Origin: Gammaproteobacteria bacterium
GTDB taxonomy: Bacteria; Pseudomonadota; Gammaproteobacteria; Burkholderiales; Rhodocyclaceae
Assembly: GCA_018824085.1 (NCBI GenBank)
Contig: JAHJHI010000016.1
Coordinates: 1-64,000 of the forward strand
Direction: 5' to 3'
DNA length: 64,000 bases
Position numbers and translations under genes: made by a program. Positions 11,002 through 17,905 of the stretch are shown piece by piece; position 1 is the first letter of the stretch, and each line of letters opens with the position of its first letter. The notes beneath the pieces were generated by a model. That model did no database searches, was not told the DNA's origin, and was given only the letters and a program-made list of their open reading frames with translations.

Positions 11002-11589
11002 TCACCAGTCGGTCGGGCAGCCGTGGCAGCCGTCGAGATTGGCGTCCAGAAAGACCGTGTAGCGCAGCAGGCAGCCGTCCATCGTCGCGCCGCGGAAATC
11101 GGCACCGCCGAACTTTGTCTCCTGCAGGTTGGTATTGATCAAGCGGGCGCCGAAGAAGCGGGCCAGTTGCGGACGCGCCGCTTCAAGGTTTGCGTTGCTC
11201 AGGTCCGCGTCGGTGAAGTCGCTGCGGAACAGCCGCGCGAATTCGAAATCGGTACCCACCAGGCGGGCGCCGCGGAATGAGGCCGCCGGCACATTCGCTT
11301 TCTGCAGACGGGCCGAGCTGAGGTCGGCGCGATCCAGCGTCGCGGCAGCGAGGTTGGCACTGCGCAGGTCGGCGCGGACCAGATTTGCGCCGGTGAGGTC
11401 AGCGCCGGCGAGATCCATGGCAGACAGCTCGGCATGGCGCAGGTCGACGCCGGGACAGCGCGTGTAGGGCCAGATCGGACAGCCATTGATGACGAGTGTC
11501 GGTGTCTGGGCGTCGGCCGCTCCAGCCGTGCCGGTCGGGGCGAGGCAGGCGAGCAGCGCGCTGAAGGTCATCGCGTGGATGGGTTTCAT
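11002..11589 (-). CDS. Secreted pentapeptide-repeat protein
   Basis: A 195-residue protein with an N-terminal signal peptide (about 24 residues) and a long run of A(D/N)LXX-type pentapeptides (LTGANLVRADLRSANLAAA and onwards) that would fold as a right-handed quadrilateral beta helix. Four cysteines lie outside the repeat core: CPIWPYTRC at the N-terminus and CHGC at the C-terminus. It sits between the PQQ dehydrogenase and the cytochrome on the same strand. No enzymatic motif is visible; a scaffolding role in the periplasm is only a guess from context. Confidence 0.85.
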   Translation of the reverse strand: MKPIHAMTFSALLACLAPTGTAGAADAQTPTLVINGCPIWPYTRCPGVDLRHAELSAMDLAGADLTGANLVRADLRSANLAAATLDRADLSSARLQKANVPAASFRGARLVGTDFEFARLFRSDFTDADLSNANLEAARPQLARFFGARLINTNLQETKFGGADFRGATMDGCLLRYTVFLDANLDGCHGCPTDW

Positions 11590-11630
11590 GAATGTGCTCC
11601 GGACAGAAAGCACCTGACGAGCGCATGAGG

Positions 11631-11669
11631 AAAAACCCCGCGCAGGCGGCCCGAGAGGGCCGACTGCGC
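11631..11669 (-). terminator. Rho-independent terminator behind the Ca-type dehydrogenase gene
   Basis: Read on the minus strand, GCGCAG-T-CGGCCC, loop TCTC, then GGGCCG-C-CTGCGC is followed by GGGG and five T residues. It lies between the dehydrogenase stop and the pentapeptide gene, about 40 bases before the latter's ATG. Expression of the two small genes therefore needs read-through or a promoter of its own. Confidence 0.85.
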
Positions 11670-11748
11670 GCGCTCGGCAGGTGAAAGAGCCGGCCGTTGC
11701 CGGCCGGCCGGAGGAAGGGAAGGGTTGGTGCCGCGCAGATGCGCGGAC

Positions 11749-13611
11749 TCAGCGCTTGGGCAGCTTGAAGGCCCAGAACGAACCACCCTGACTGACCTGC
11801 TTCGTCAGCTCGGCCATGTCGCCGCCCCACAGCGGCACCGCGCCGCCATAGCCCGAGGAAATGCCGATGTACTGTTCGCCGTCCTGTTCCCAGGTCACCG
11901 GTACGGACACGACGCCGGAGCCGGTCTGGAACTTCCACGCCTCTTCGCCGGTGCGGGCGTCGAACGCCTTGACGTAACCGTCGGACGTGCCGGTGAACAC
12001 CAGGCCGCCGGCGGTGGTCAGTGTGCCGGCCCACAGCGGGAAGGTCTCCTTGTGTTCCCAGGCGATCTTGCCGGTCTTCGGATCGATCGCCCGCAGCACG
12101 CCGACGTGGTCGTCGAACAGCCGCTTGATGCGGAAGCCCTGGCCCAGGTAGGCGGCACCCTTCTTGTAGGCGACGTGTTCGGTCCAGTAGTCCATGGCCC
12201 AGTGGTTGGCCGGGATGTAGAACAGCCCGGTTTCGGGGCTGTACGACATGGGCATCCAGTTGGTGCCGCCAAGGAAGGGCGGCGACACGAAGATGCTGTC
12301 GCCCTTGTCCGCGCCGGCCTTCGGCTTCGGCGGGTACTGCGCTTCATCGACCTTGGGCAGGCCGGTCTTCGGATCGAAGCCGCTGGCCCAGGTGATGCCG
12401 TCGACGAAGGGCCAGGCGCCGATGAGTGCGCTCTGCTTCCACGGATAGCCGGCGCCCTGGGCCAGCTTCTCGCGGTCGGTCACGAAGAAGTAGCCGTTGC
12501 GGTCGGCGTGCGCCGATGCCTTCACCTGTTTGCCAGTCTTCGGATCCTTGTACTCGAAAAGCAGCACCGAGTTGTTGCCGGAAAAGTCCCACGCATCGTT
12601 CGGCGTGTGCGAGAAGAAGCCCTTCAGTTCGCCGGTGCCGGCATCCACGTAGGCCTGGCCGGACGTGAACAGGCTGGGCCACTTGGTCGGGCTGTCGCCG
12701 TCCGCGGTGCGTGCCCAGGTGTTCCACGGCGCCGGATTGCCGGTGCCGATCACCACCATGTTCTGTTCCACGTCGAACGACGCGGTCTGCCACGGGGCGC
12801 CGCCGCCGTGGCTCCATGCCTCGACCTTGCCGGTCGGGTGCTTCGGATCGTTCGGCCAGCTCGGCGCCTTGGCGTCACCGGTCGGCGTGCTGTCCTTGCC
12901 GTTCAGGCGCCCCATGTGGCCTTCCACCATCGGACGGGCCCAGATTTCCTCGCCGGTATCGACGTCACGGGCGAACAGATAACCCACGACGCCGAACTCG
13001 TCACCGGACGATCCGTGCACCAGCATCACGCGGCCCGATTTTGCGTCCTTCACGATGAAGGGCGCGCCGGACATGGTGTAACCGACCTTGTGGTCGCCCC
13101 ACTTCTTCGACCAGACCACCTTGCCGGTGTCCTTGTTCAGCGCAACCATGCCCGCGTCCAGCGTGCCGAAGTACACCTTGTCACCGTAGATGGCAGCGCC
13201 GCGATTGACGACGTCGCAGCACGGGCGGATGTCGTCCGGCAGGCGGTGTTCGTACGTCCAGAGGCGCTTTCCGGTCTTGGCCTCGATTGCCGCCATGCGC
13301 GAGTAGGATTGCGTGATGTAGACGACACCGTCGTGCACCAGTGCCTGCCCTTCCTGCCCGCGCTGCTTCTCGCCACCGAACGAATACGACCACGCCGGCA
13401 GCAGCCCGGCCACCGTCTTGGTATTGATCTGCTTGAGCGGACTGTGACGCTGCGCCTTCATTCCGAGGCCGTAGGTCAGCACGTCGCCGGTTGTCTTGTC
13501 GTCATTGACGATGTCTTCCCAGCTGACGGTCTTGCCGGCGTGCGCCGGCCCGTACATGACTGCGCCCAGAGCGACCAGCAACGCGGGGTTCCTGAGTGAA
13601 AACGCTTTCAT
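11749..13611 (-). CDS. PQQ-dependent alcohol dehydrogenase, calcium-type active site
   Basis: A 620-residue periplasmic quinoprotein of the eight-bladed propeller type that oxidises primary alcohols to aldehydes. The signal peptide ends near residue 25 (AHA-GKT). The adjacent cysteines 131-132 (CCDVVNRG) form the vicinal disulfide beside PQQ. Metal ligands are expected at Glu230 (EGH) and Asn292 (GNPAPWN), and Asp342 (AWDFSGNN) is the catalytic base. Residue 344 is Ser, not Asp, which is the pattern of Ca enzymes such as PedE and QEDH. GAGGAG precedes the ATG at 13611; the much longer open frame upstream has no family match. It is divergent from the SoxYZ-like gene. Confidence 0.95.
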   Translation of the reverse strand: MKAFSLRNPALLVALGAVMYGPAHAGKTVSWEDIVNDDKTTGDVLTYGLGMKAQRHSPLKQINTKTVAGLLPAWSYSFGGEKQRGQEGQALVHDGVVYITQSYSRMAAIEAKTGKRLWTYEHRLPDDIRPCCDVVNRGAAIYGDKVYFGTLDAGMVALNKDTGKVVWSKKWGDHKVGYTMSGAPFIVKDAKSGRVMLVHGSSGDEFGVVGYLFARDVDTGEEIWARPMVEGHMGRLNGKDSTPTGDAKAPSWPNDPKHPTGKVEAWSHGGGAPWQTASFDVEQNMVVIGTGNPAPWNTWARTADGDSPTKWPSLFTSGQAYVDAGTGELKGFFSHTPNDAWDFSGNNSVLLFEYKDPKTGKQVKASAHADRNGYFFVTDREKLAQGAGYPWKQSALIGAWPFVDGITWASGFDPKTGLPKVDEAQYPPKPKAGADKGDSIFVSPPFLGGTNWMPMSYSPETGLFYIPANHWAMDYWTEHVAYKKGAAYLGQGFRIKRLFDDHVGVLRAIDPKTGKIAWEHKETFPLWAGTLTTAGGLVFTGTSDGYVKAFDARTGEEAWKFQTGSGVVSVPVTWEQDGEQYIGISSGYGGAVPLWGGDMAELTKQVSQGGSFWAFKLPKR

Positions 13612-13771
13612 CCTGACTCCTCTTTCAGTAGTGGGTTCTGATTTCGTCACCGCCAGCCGGACTCGGGAAGGACCGTGATCGACGATGCGCACTGCAGCGT
13701 AGGCAGCGACGAACGGAGGAGGGGGTGTGAATGTCCCGTTGAAACCGGGCTGCACTCCCGTTTTTTCTGAA

Positions 13772-13811
13772 TGTTTCACTGTTGGACATCGCGCTGTCGC
13801 AAGGTGAAACA
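13772..13811. promoter_or_regulatory. Two tandem dyads, probable activator binding site
   Basis: TGTTTCAC-T-GTTGGACA (13772-13788) and TGTCGCAA-G-GTGAAACA (13795-13811) share the pattern TGTnnCAM-n-KTGnnACA with a one-base centre. Their centres are 23 bp apart. The outer arms ATGTTTCAC and GTGAAACAT also form a perfect 9-bp inverted repeat. They lie 70-95 bp upstream of the sigma-54-type promoter, the usual place for an enhancer-binding activator. Confidence 0.55.
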
Positions 13812-13871
13812 TGCCGCGCGGGCGCAAACTTCGTGCCGGTTCTCCAGTCCTCCCTCGGATGTGCCAACCGA

Positions 13872-13887
13872 TGGCCCCCGATTTGCT
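13872..13887 (+). promoter_or_regulatory. Sigma-54 (-24/-12) promoter of the SoxYZ-like gene
   Basis: TGGCCCCCGATTTGCT fits TGGCacg-n4-TTGCw with the GG and GC elements at exact spacing. Transcription would start about 12 bases downstream, leaving a leader of about 47 bases before the ATG at 13945. Confidence 0.65.
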
Positions 13888-13944
13888 TGTAGTCAGCAAG
13901 GCAGGAGTGCTTGTCACAATCAAAAATACGAGGAGAGAAGTCTG

Positions 13945-14700
13945 ATGAAGCAGTTGTTCGCCACCTTCGGGTTGGTACTGGGCGTCATGCACGCCGTTCA
14001 TGCCGCGGATGCCGATCCCCTCAATTCGTCCCGCTGGCCGGATCTGCAGGAGCGCTATCTGGAGGGTGCGCCGGTGGTATTCGATCCGCGCGTGGAAGTG
14101 ATTGCGCCGCGCGTCGCGGAAGATTCGATGAATGTGCCGGTGACGGTGCGCCTGAAGGACATGCCGGACGTGACGCGCGTCGTCGTCATCGCCGACTTCA
14201 ATCCGATCGTGAAGGTGCTCGATTTTCAGCCGCTTGTTGCGCAGCCGGGCCTGTCGTTCCGCATCAAGCTCCAGCAGGCCAGTCCGATTCGCGCGCTGGT
14301 GCAGACCAGCGACGGGAAGTGGTACGCAGGCGGCAGCTGGGTGGACGCGGCGGGCGGTGGCTGTACGGCGCCGAGTACCGGACACGGTGCTCCGGACTGG
14401 GCCGAGAAGCTGAATCAGGTGCAGGCGCGGGTGTGGCACGACGGCCGCAACCAGCGGGTACGCTTGCGCATCATGCATCCGATGGATACCGGACTTGCAC
14501 CGGGCATTCCCGCTTTCTATATAGAGCAACTGGCGATCGAGGACGAGAAGGGTGATGCGCTGCTGCGGCTTGAAACGTTCGAGCCGTTGAGCGAAAACCC
14601 CGTGTTCTCCTTCGACATGCCGGATACGGGGAGCGCTCCGCTGCGGATCGTGGGACGGGACAACAATGGCAACCGTATCGATGCGAAGGTGATGCAATGA
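13945..14700 (+). CDS. Quinoprotein dehydrogenase-associated SoxYZ-like carrier protein
   Basis: A 251-residue exported protein (signal peptide to about residue 20). The first part is SoxY-like and ends in a Gly-rich arm with a single cysteine, Cys140 in AAGGGCTAP. The second part (about 150-251) is SoxZ-like. In sulfur oxidation SoxYZ carries substrates covalently on such a cysteine. Fused versions beside PQQ dehydrogenases form a named but uncharacterised family. The carried group is unknown. AGGAGAG precedes the ATG; the stop overlaps the metallohydrolase start. Confidence 0.88.
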   Translation: MKQLFATFGLVLGVMHAVHAADADPLNSSRWPDLQERYLEGAPVVFDPRVEVIAPRVAEDSMNVPVTVRLKDMPDVTRVVVIADFNPIVKVLDFQPLVAQPGLSFRIKLQQASPIRALVQTSDGKWYAGGSWVDAAGGGCTAPSTGHGAPDWAEKLNQVQARVWHDGRNQRVRLRIMHPMDTGLAPGIPAFYIEQLAIEDEKGDALLRLETFEPLSENPVFSFDMPDTGSAPLRIVGRDNNGNRIDAKVMQ

Positions 14701-15653
14701 TGATGCGTCTGCTGGGAACGTTGTTGCTGGCCGGCGTATGCGTGTTTGTGTCCGCGGCGCCGGCTCTTGACTACAAGCTCGCACCGCGACAGATCGCCCA
14801 CGACACATGGGTGCTCGAGGGGCTCACCGAGGACATCACGCGCGACAACGGCGGGAACATCGTCAATACCGCGTTTGTCGTCACGCGCGACGGAGTTGTC
14901 GTGATCGACAGTGGTCCGTCACGTCGCTATGGCGAGCAGATGAAGGCCGAGATTGCGCGCGTGACTGCGCAACCGGTCATCCGCGTCTACAACACGCATC
15001 ATCATCCGGACCATTTCCTCGGCAATCAGGCCTATACGGATGTGCCGCACATTGCGTTGCCGGCCGCGCAGACGGGCATGCGTGATCAGGGCGGGGCGTT
15101 TGCCGACAACATGTACCGCATGGCGGGGGACTGGTTGTCCGGCACCGAGGCGCAACCGGCGGAGCGGGCTGCGCAGCCGGGGCGCATGAACATCGGTGGT
15201 CATGACTTCGAGCTGATTGCGCTGAGCGGACATACCGACGGCGATCTGGTCGTGCTCGACCGTACGACCGGCGTGCTGTTCGCCGGCGACCTGATCTTCC
15301 TCGATCGCGCGCCGACCACGCCGCACGCGTCGATCGCGCACTGGCTGTCGGCGCTCGACGCCCTGTCGGCGCTGGGTGCCAAGCGCATCGTGCCGGGTCA
15401 CGGCCCGGTGCATGACGATCAACGCGGAATCGAGCAGACGCGGGACTGGCTGCGCTGGCTGGACGAGACGCTGGCACGCTCGGCTGCCGCCGGGCTCGAC
15501 ATGGCCGAAGTGATGCGGATCGACATGCCGGAACGCCTCGCGCGCATTCCGCTTGCGCGCAGCGAGTTCGAGCGCTCGGTGACGCACCTCTATGGCGATT
15601 ACGAAAAGCGGGTGCTGAACACGATTGCACAGCCACAACTGAAACAAAAATGA
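14697..15653 (+). CDS. Quinoprotein relay system zinc metallohydrolase (metallo-beta-lactamase fold)
   Basis: A 318-residue exported enzyme with an N-terminal signal peptide (about 20 residues). The metal-binding set of the metallo-beta-lactamase fold is complete: THHHPDHFLG, then SGHTDGD, the bridging Asp in FAGDLIF and the final VPGHGPVH. It resembles SoxH-type hydrolases linked with PQQ enzymes. Overlap with the SoxYZ-like stop indicates co-translation, so its substrate may be what the carrier's cysteine holds; this is inference. Confidence 0.88.
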   Translation: MMMRLLGTLLLAGVCVFVSAAPALDYKLAPRQIAHDTWVLEGLTEDITRDNGGNIVNTAFVVTRDGVVVIDSGPSRRYGEQMKAEIARVTAQPVIRVYNTHHHPDHFLGNQAYTDVPHIALPAAQTGMRDQGGAFADNMYRMAGDWLSGTEAQPAERAAQPGRMNIGGHDFELIALSGHTDGDLVVLDRTTGVLFAGDLIFLDRAPTTPHASIAHWLSALDALSALGAKRIVPGHGPVHDDQRGIEQTRDWLRWLDETLARSAAAGLDMAEVMRIDMPERLARIPLARSEFERSVTHLYGDYEKRVLNTIAQPQLKQK

Positions 15654-15669
15654 ACACCTGACCTGTTTC

Positions 15670-15690
15670 GCATCGCTGCTACGGCGATGC
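15670..15690. promoter_or_regulatory. Inverted repeat upstream of the lanthanide-type dehydrogenase promoter
   Basis: GCATCGC (15670-15676) and GCGATGC (15684-15690) are perfect inverted arms around seven bases. No T-run follows, so it is a poor terminator. It lies about 35 bp upstream of the -24 element and could be an activator site, but it does not match the dyads found elsewhere in the island. Confidence 0.35.
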
Positions 15691-15716
15691 ATGCGGGATT
15701 TCACGGGGTTTTGGGC

Positions 15717-15732
15717 TGGCCCGTTTTTTGCG
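15717..15732 (+). promoter_or_regulatory. Sigma-54 (-24/-12) promoter of the lanthanide-type dehydrogenase gene
   Basis: TGGCCCGTTTTTTGCG has TGGC and TTGC at exact spacing, with the T-rich stretch before -12 typical of strong sites. The expected start near 15743 gives a 60-base leader. Confidence 0.68.
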
Positions 15733-15802
15733 GACACTTCCTCGCCGATCAAGGGAATCAATCCCGGCGAGCAAGAGATAAATTCATCAACGAGGAGGAA
15801 GC

Positions 15803-17557
15803 ATGCAAGGCTTGCGCAAAACAATTCTGTCCAGCGTACTGGTGACGGCGTTTGCGGCGATCGCCGCACCGCAGGTCATGGCCGGTGTCACCGACCGCGA
15901 TATCGAGAATGACGCCAAGACCACGAACGACGTCGTATCGTGGGGCATGGGTACCGAGGGCCAGCGTTACAGCCCGCTCGACAAGATCAACGTCAGCAAC
16001 GTCAAGAACCTCGTTCCCGCGTGGTCGTTCTCGTTCGGTGGCGAAAAGCAGCGCGGCCAGGAGTCGCAGCCGCTGGTCGTCAACGGCAAGATGTTCGTCA
16101 CCGGCTCCTACTCCCGCCTGTACGCCATCGATGCGCGCACCGGCGCCAAGCTCTGGGAATACAACCATCGTCTGCCGGACGGCATCATGCCCTGCTGCGA
16201 CGTGGTCAACCGCGGTGCTGCAGTCTATGACAACCTCGTCATCTTCTCGACGCTGGATGCACAGCTCGTTGCGCTGGACCAAGACACGGGCAAGGTCGTC
16301 TGGAAGGAAAAGATCGACGATTACCAGGCCGGCTATTCCAATACCGCCGCTCCGATCATCGCCAAGGGCCTGATCCTTACCGGCGTGTCCGGTGGCGAAT
16401 TCGGCATCGTCGGCCGGGTTGAGGCGCGTGATGCCAAGACGGGCAAGATGGTGTGGAGCCGCCCGACGGTCGAAGGCCACATGGGCTACAAGTACGACGC
16501 GGCCGGCAACAAGATGGACAACGGCATCAGCGGCACGACCAATGCGACATGGCAGGGCGACCTGTGGAAGACCGGCGGTGCGGCAACCTGGCTGGGCGGC
16601 AGCTACGATGCCAAGACCGGCCTCGCATACTTCGGTACCGGTAACCCGTCTCCGTGGAACAGCCACCTGCGCCCCGGCGACAACCTGTATTCGTGCTCGA
16701 CGGTTGCCATCGATGTGGCCACCGGCCAGATCAAGTGGCACTTCCAGGGCACGCCGAACGACGGCTGGGACTATGACGGCGTGAACGAATTCGTCACGTT
16801 CGACATGAATGGCAAGCGCATGGGCGGCAAGGCCGACCGTAACGGCTTCTTCTACGTGCTTGACGCGAACAGCGGCAAGTTCGAGCGTGGTTTCCCGTTC
16901 GTCAAGAAAATCACGTGGGCCAAGGGCCTCGATTCGAACGGCCGTCCGATCTTCGATCCGGCCAACCGCCCGGGTGATCCGGCCAAGAGTGCTGATGGCA
17001 AGAAGGGTGAGTCCGTGTTCTCGGCTCCGTCCTTCCTCGGTGGCAAGAACCAGATGCCGATGGCCTACAGCCCGGATACCGGTCTGTTCTACGTGCCCGC
17101 GAACGAATGGGGCATGGAGATCTGGAACGAACCGATCACGTACAAGAAGGGTGCTGCCTACCTCGGTGCCGGCTTCACCATCAAGACCATCGACGACAAG
17201 TACATTGGCGCGCTGCGTGCCGTGGATCCGAAGACCGGCAAGATCGTCTGGGAAGTTACCAACAATGCTCCGCTCTGGGGTGGCGTGATGACGACCAAGG
17301 GCGGCCTGGTGTTCTGGGGCACGCCTGAAGGCTACCTGAAGGCAGCCGATGCCAAGACCGGCAAGGAAGTGTGGTCGTTCCAGACCGGTACCGGCGTTGT
17401 GGCGCCCCCGATCACGTGGGAACAGGACGGCGAGCAGTTCATCGCTGTCGCAACCGGCTGGGGTGGCGCCGTGCCGTTGTGGGGCGGGGACGTGGCCAAG
17501 AAGGTCAATTTCCTGAACCAGGGCGGTTCGATGTGGGTGTTCAAGCTGCACAAGTAA
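15803..17557 (+). CDS. PQQ-dependent alcohol dehydrogenase, lanthanide-type active site (ExaF/PedH-like)
   Basis: A 584-residue periplasmic quinoprotein with a signal peptide ending near residue 27 (VMA-GVT). It carries the vicinal disulfide Cys131-Cys132, Glu224 (EGH), Asn281 (GNPSPWN) and the catalytic Asp323 in GWDYDGVN. The second Asp two positions on, Asp325, is the extra carboxylate found in XoxF, ExaF and PedH enzymes that use La or Ce. The overall sequence is closer to ethanol-type dehydrogenases than to methanol dehydrogenase, and no mxaI-like gene is present. GAGGAGG precedes the ATG, and a sigma-54-type promoter lies upstream. Confidence 0.94.
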   Translation: MQGLRKTILSSVLVTAFAAIAAPQVMAGVTDRDIENDAKTTNDVVSWGMGTEGQRYSPLDKINVSNVKNLVPAWSFSFGGEKQRGQESQPLVVNGKMFVTGSYSRLYAIDARTGAKLWEYNHRLPDGIMPCCDVVNRGAAVYDNLVIFSTLDAQLVALDQDTGKVVWKEKIDDYQAGYSNTAAPIIAKGLILTGVSGGEFGIVGRVEARDAKTGKMVWSRPTVEGHMGYKYDAAGNKMDNGISGTTNATWQGDLWKTGGAATWLGGSYDAKTGLAYFGTGNPSPWNSHLRPGDNLYSCSTVAIDVATGQIKWHFQGTPNDGWDYDGVNEFVTFDMNGKRMGGKADRNGFFYVLDANSGKFERGFPFVKKITWAKGLDSNGRPIFDPANRPGDPAKSADGKKGESVFSAPSFLGGKNQMPMAYSPDTGLFYVPANEWGMEIWNEPITYKKGAAYLGAGFTIKTIDDKYIGALRAVDPKTGKIVWEVTNNAPLWGGVMTTKGGLVFWGTPEGYLKAADAKTGKEVWSFQTGTGVVAPPITWEQDGEQFIAVATGWGGAVPLWGGDVAKKVNFLNQGGSMWVFKLHK

Positions 17558-17781
17558 TCGCGGCGATCATGCGGGCATGATGCTTGCGTGGTCATTGTGC
17601 CCCTTCCTCGTTGGGGGTGCAGGAAACAAGCTGACAGGTCGCGGCGCGAGGGGAAAACGTACTGGGTTCCCCGAGCGTGCCAGCTTCCGGTGGTGTGATC
17701 CGCCGCCGGTTTCGCGGCCTTCCGTTCCGTTACAGGCAGTTACGGGGTGGTGTTGTTCTCTTCAGTTAGACATGGCTCTTC
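17558..17781 (+). other. Non-coding stretch between the dehydrogenase stop and its terminator
   Basis: This stretch of 224 bases has no credible coding frame. It holds several short inverted motifs (for example CCCCTTCCTCGTTGGGGG near 17599) and ends in a strong terminator at 17782. It could be a long 3' untranslated region or a small RNA ending at that terminator. I see no convincing promoter and do not recognise a known RNA family. Confidence 0.4.
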
Positions 17782-17812
17782 GACCGGCTTACCCAAGCCG
17801 GTCTTTTTTTTG
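17782..17812 (+). terminator. Rho-independent terminator downstream of the lanthanide-type dehydrogenase
   Basis: A 9-bp perfect stem (GACCGGCTT / AAGCCGGTC) with loop ACCC is followed by eight T residues. It lies 225 bases after the stop codon, before the convergent regulator gene. Confidence 0.92.
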
Positions 17813-17905
17813 TCCGGTCGGAAAAGGCCGGCCGGCACCGGGCCCTGATCGTCCAGAAGTGCGGCAGCTGTCCAGTTCGGAGACAGCCGACAATGCCCGC
17901 CTCCT

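Larger units (their letters stand above)
13612..13944. promoter_or_regulatory. Divergent intergenic region between the Ca-type dehydrogenase and the SoxYZ-like gene
   Basis: This 333-bp gap holds two dyads (13772-13811) and one sigma-54-type promoter that reads right (13872-13887). I found no clear -24/-12 or -35/-10 pair for the leftward dehydrogenase gene. The right half is AT-richer than its surroundings near 13915-13930. Confidence 0.6.

Noticed and set aside
11725-13599. 624-codon plus-strand frame opposite the Ca-type dehydrogenase
   Set aside because: Antisense shadow; the minus-strand product has every quinoprotein motif.
13612-13771. Sigma-54 promoter for the leftward Ca-type dehydrogenase
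   Set aside because: No GG/GC pair at correct spacing found on the minus strand.
13612-14808. Upstream extension of the Ca-type dehydrogenase frame to 14808
   Set aside because: It would run across the SoxYZ-like gene and the regulatory gap; a signal peptide and ribosome-binding site fix the start at 13611.
15758-17551. 597-codon minus-strand frame opposite the lanthanide-type dehydrogenase
   Set aside because: It exists because stop codons are rare in GC-rich DNA; the plus strand encodes a full quinoprotein.
15803-17557. Naming this enzyme XoxF or MxaF
   Set aside because: No xoxG/mxaG-type or mxaI partner, and the protein resembles ethanol-type dehydrogenases (ExaF/PedH) more.
17558-17812. 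6S RNA, RNase P RNA or cobalamin riboswitch in the gap after the dehydrogenase
   Set aside because: None of the conserved core sequences of these RNAs is present.
17813-17905. Terminator for the activator gene on the minus strand
   Set aside because: Only a weak six-pair stem without a T-run.
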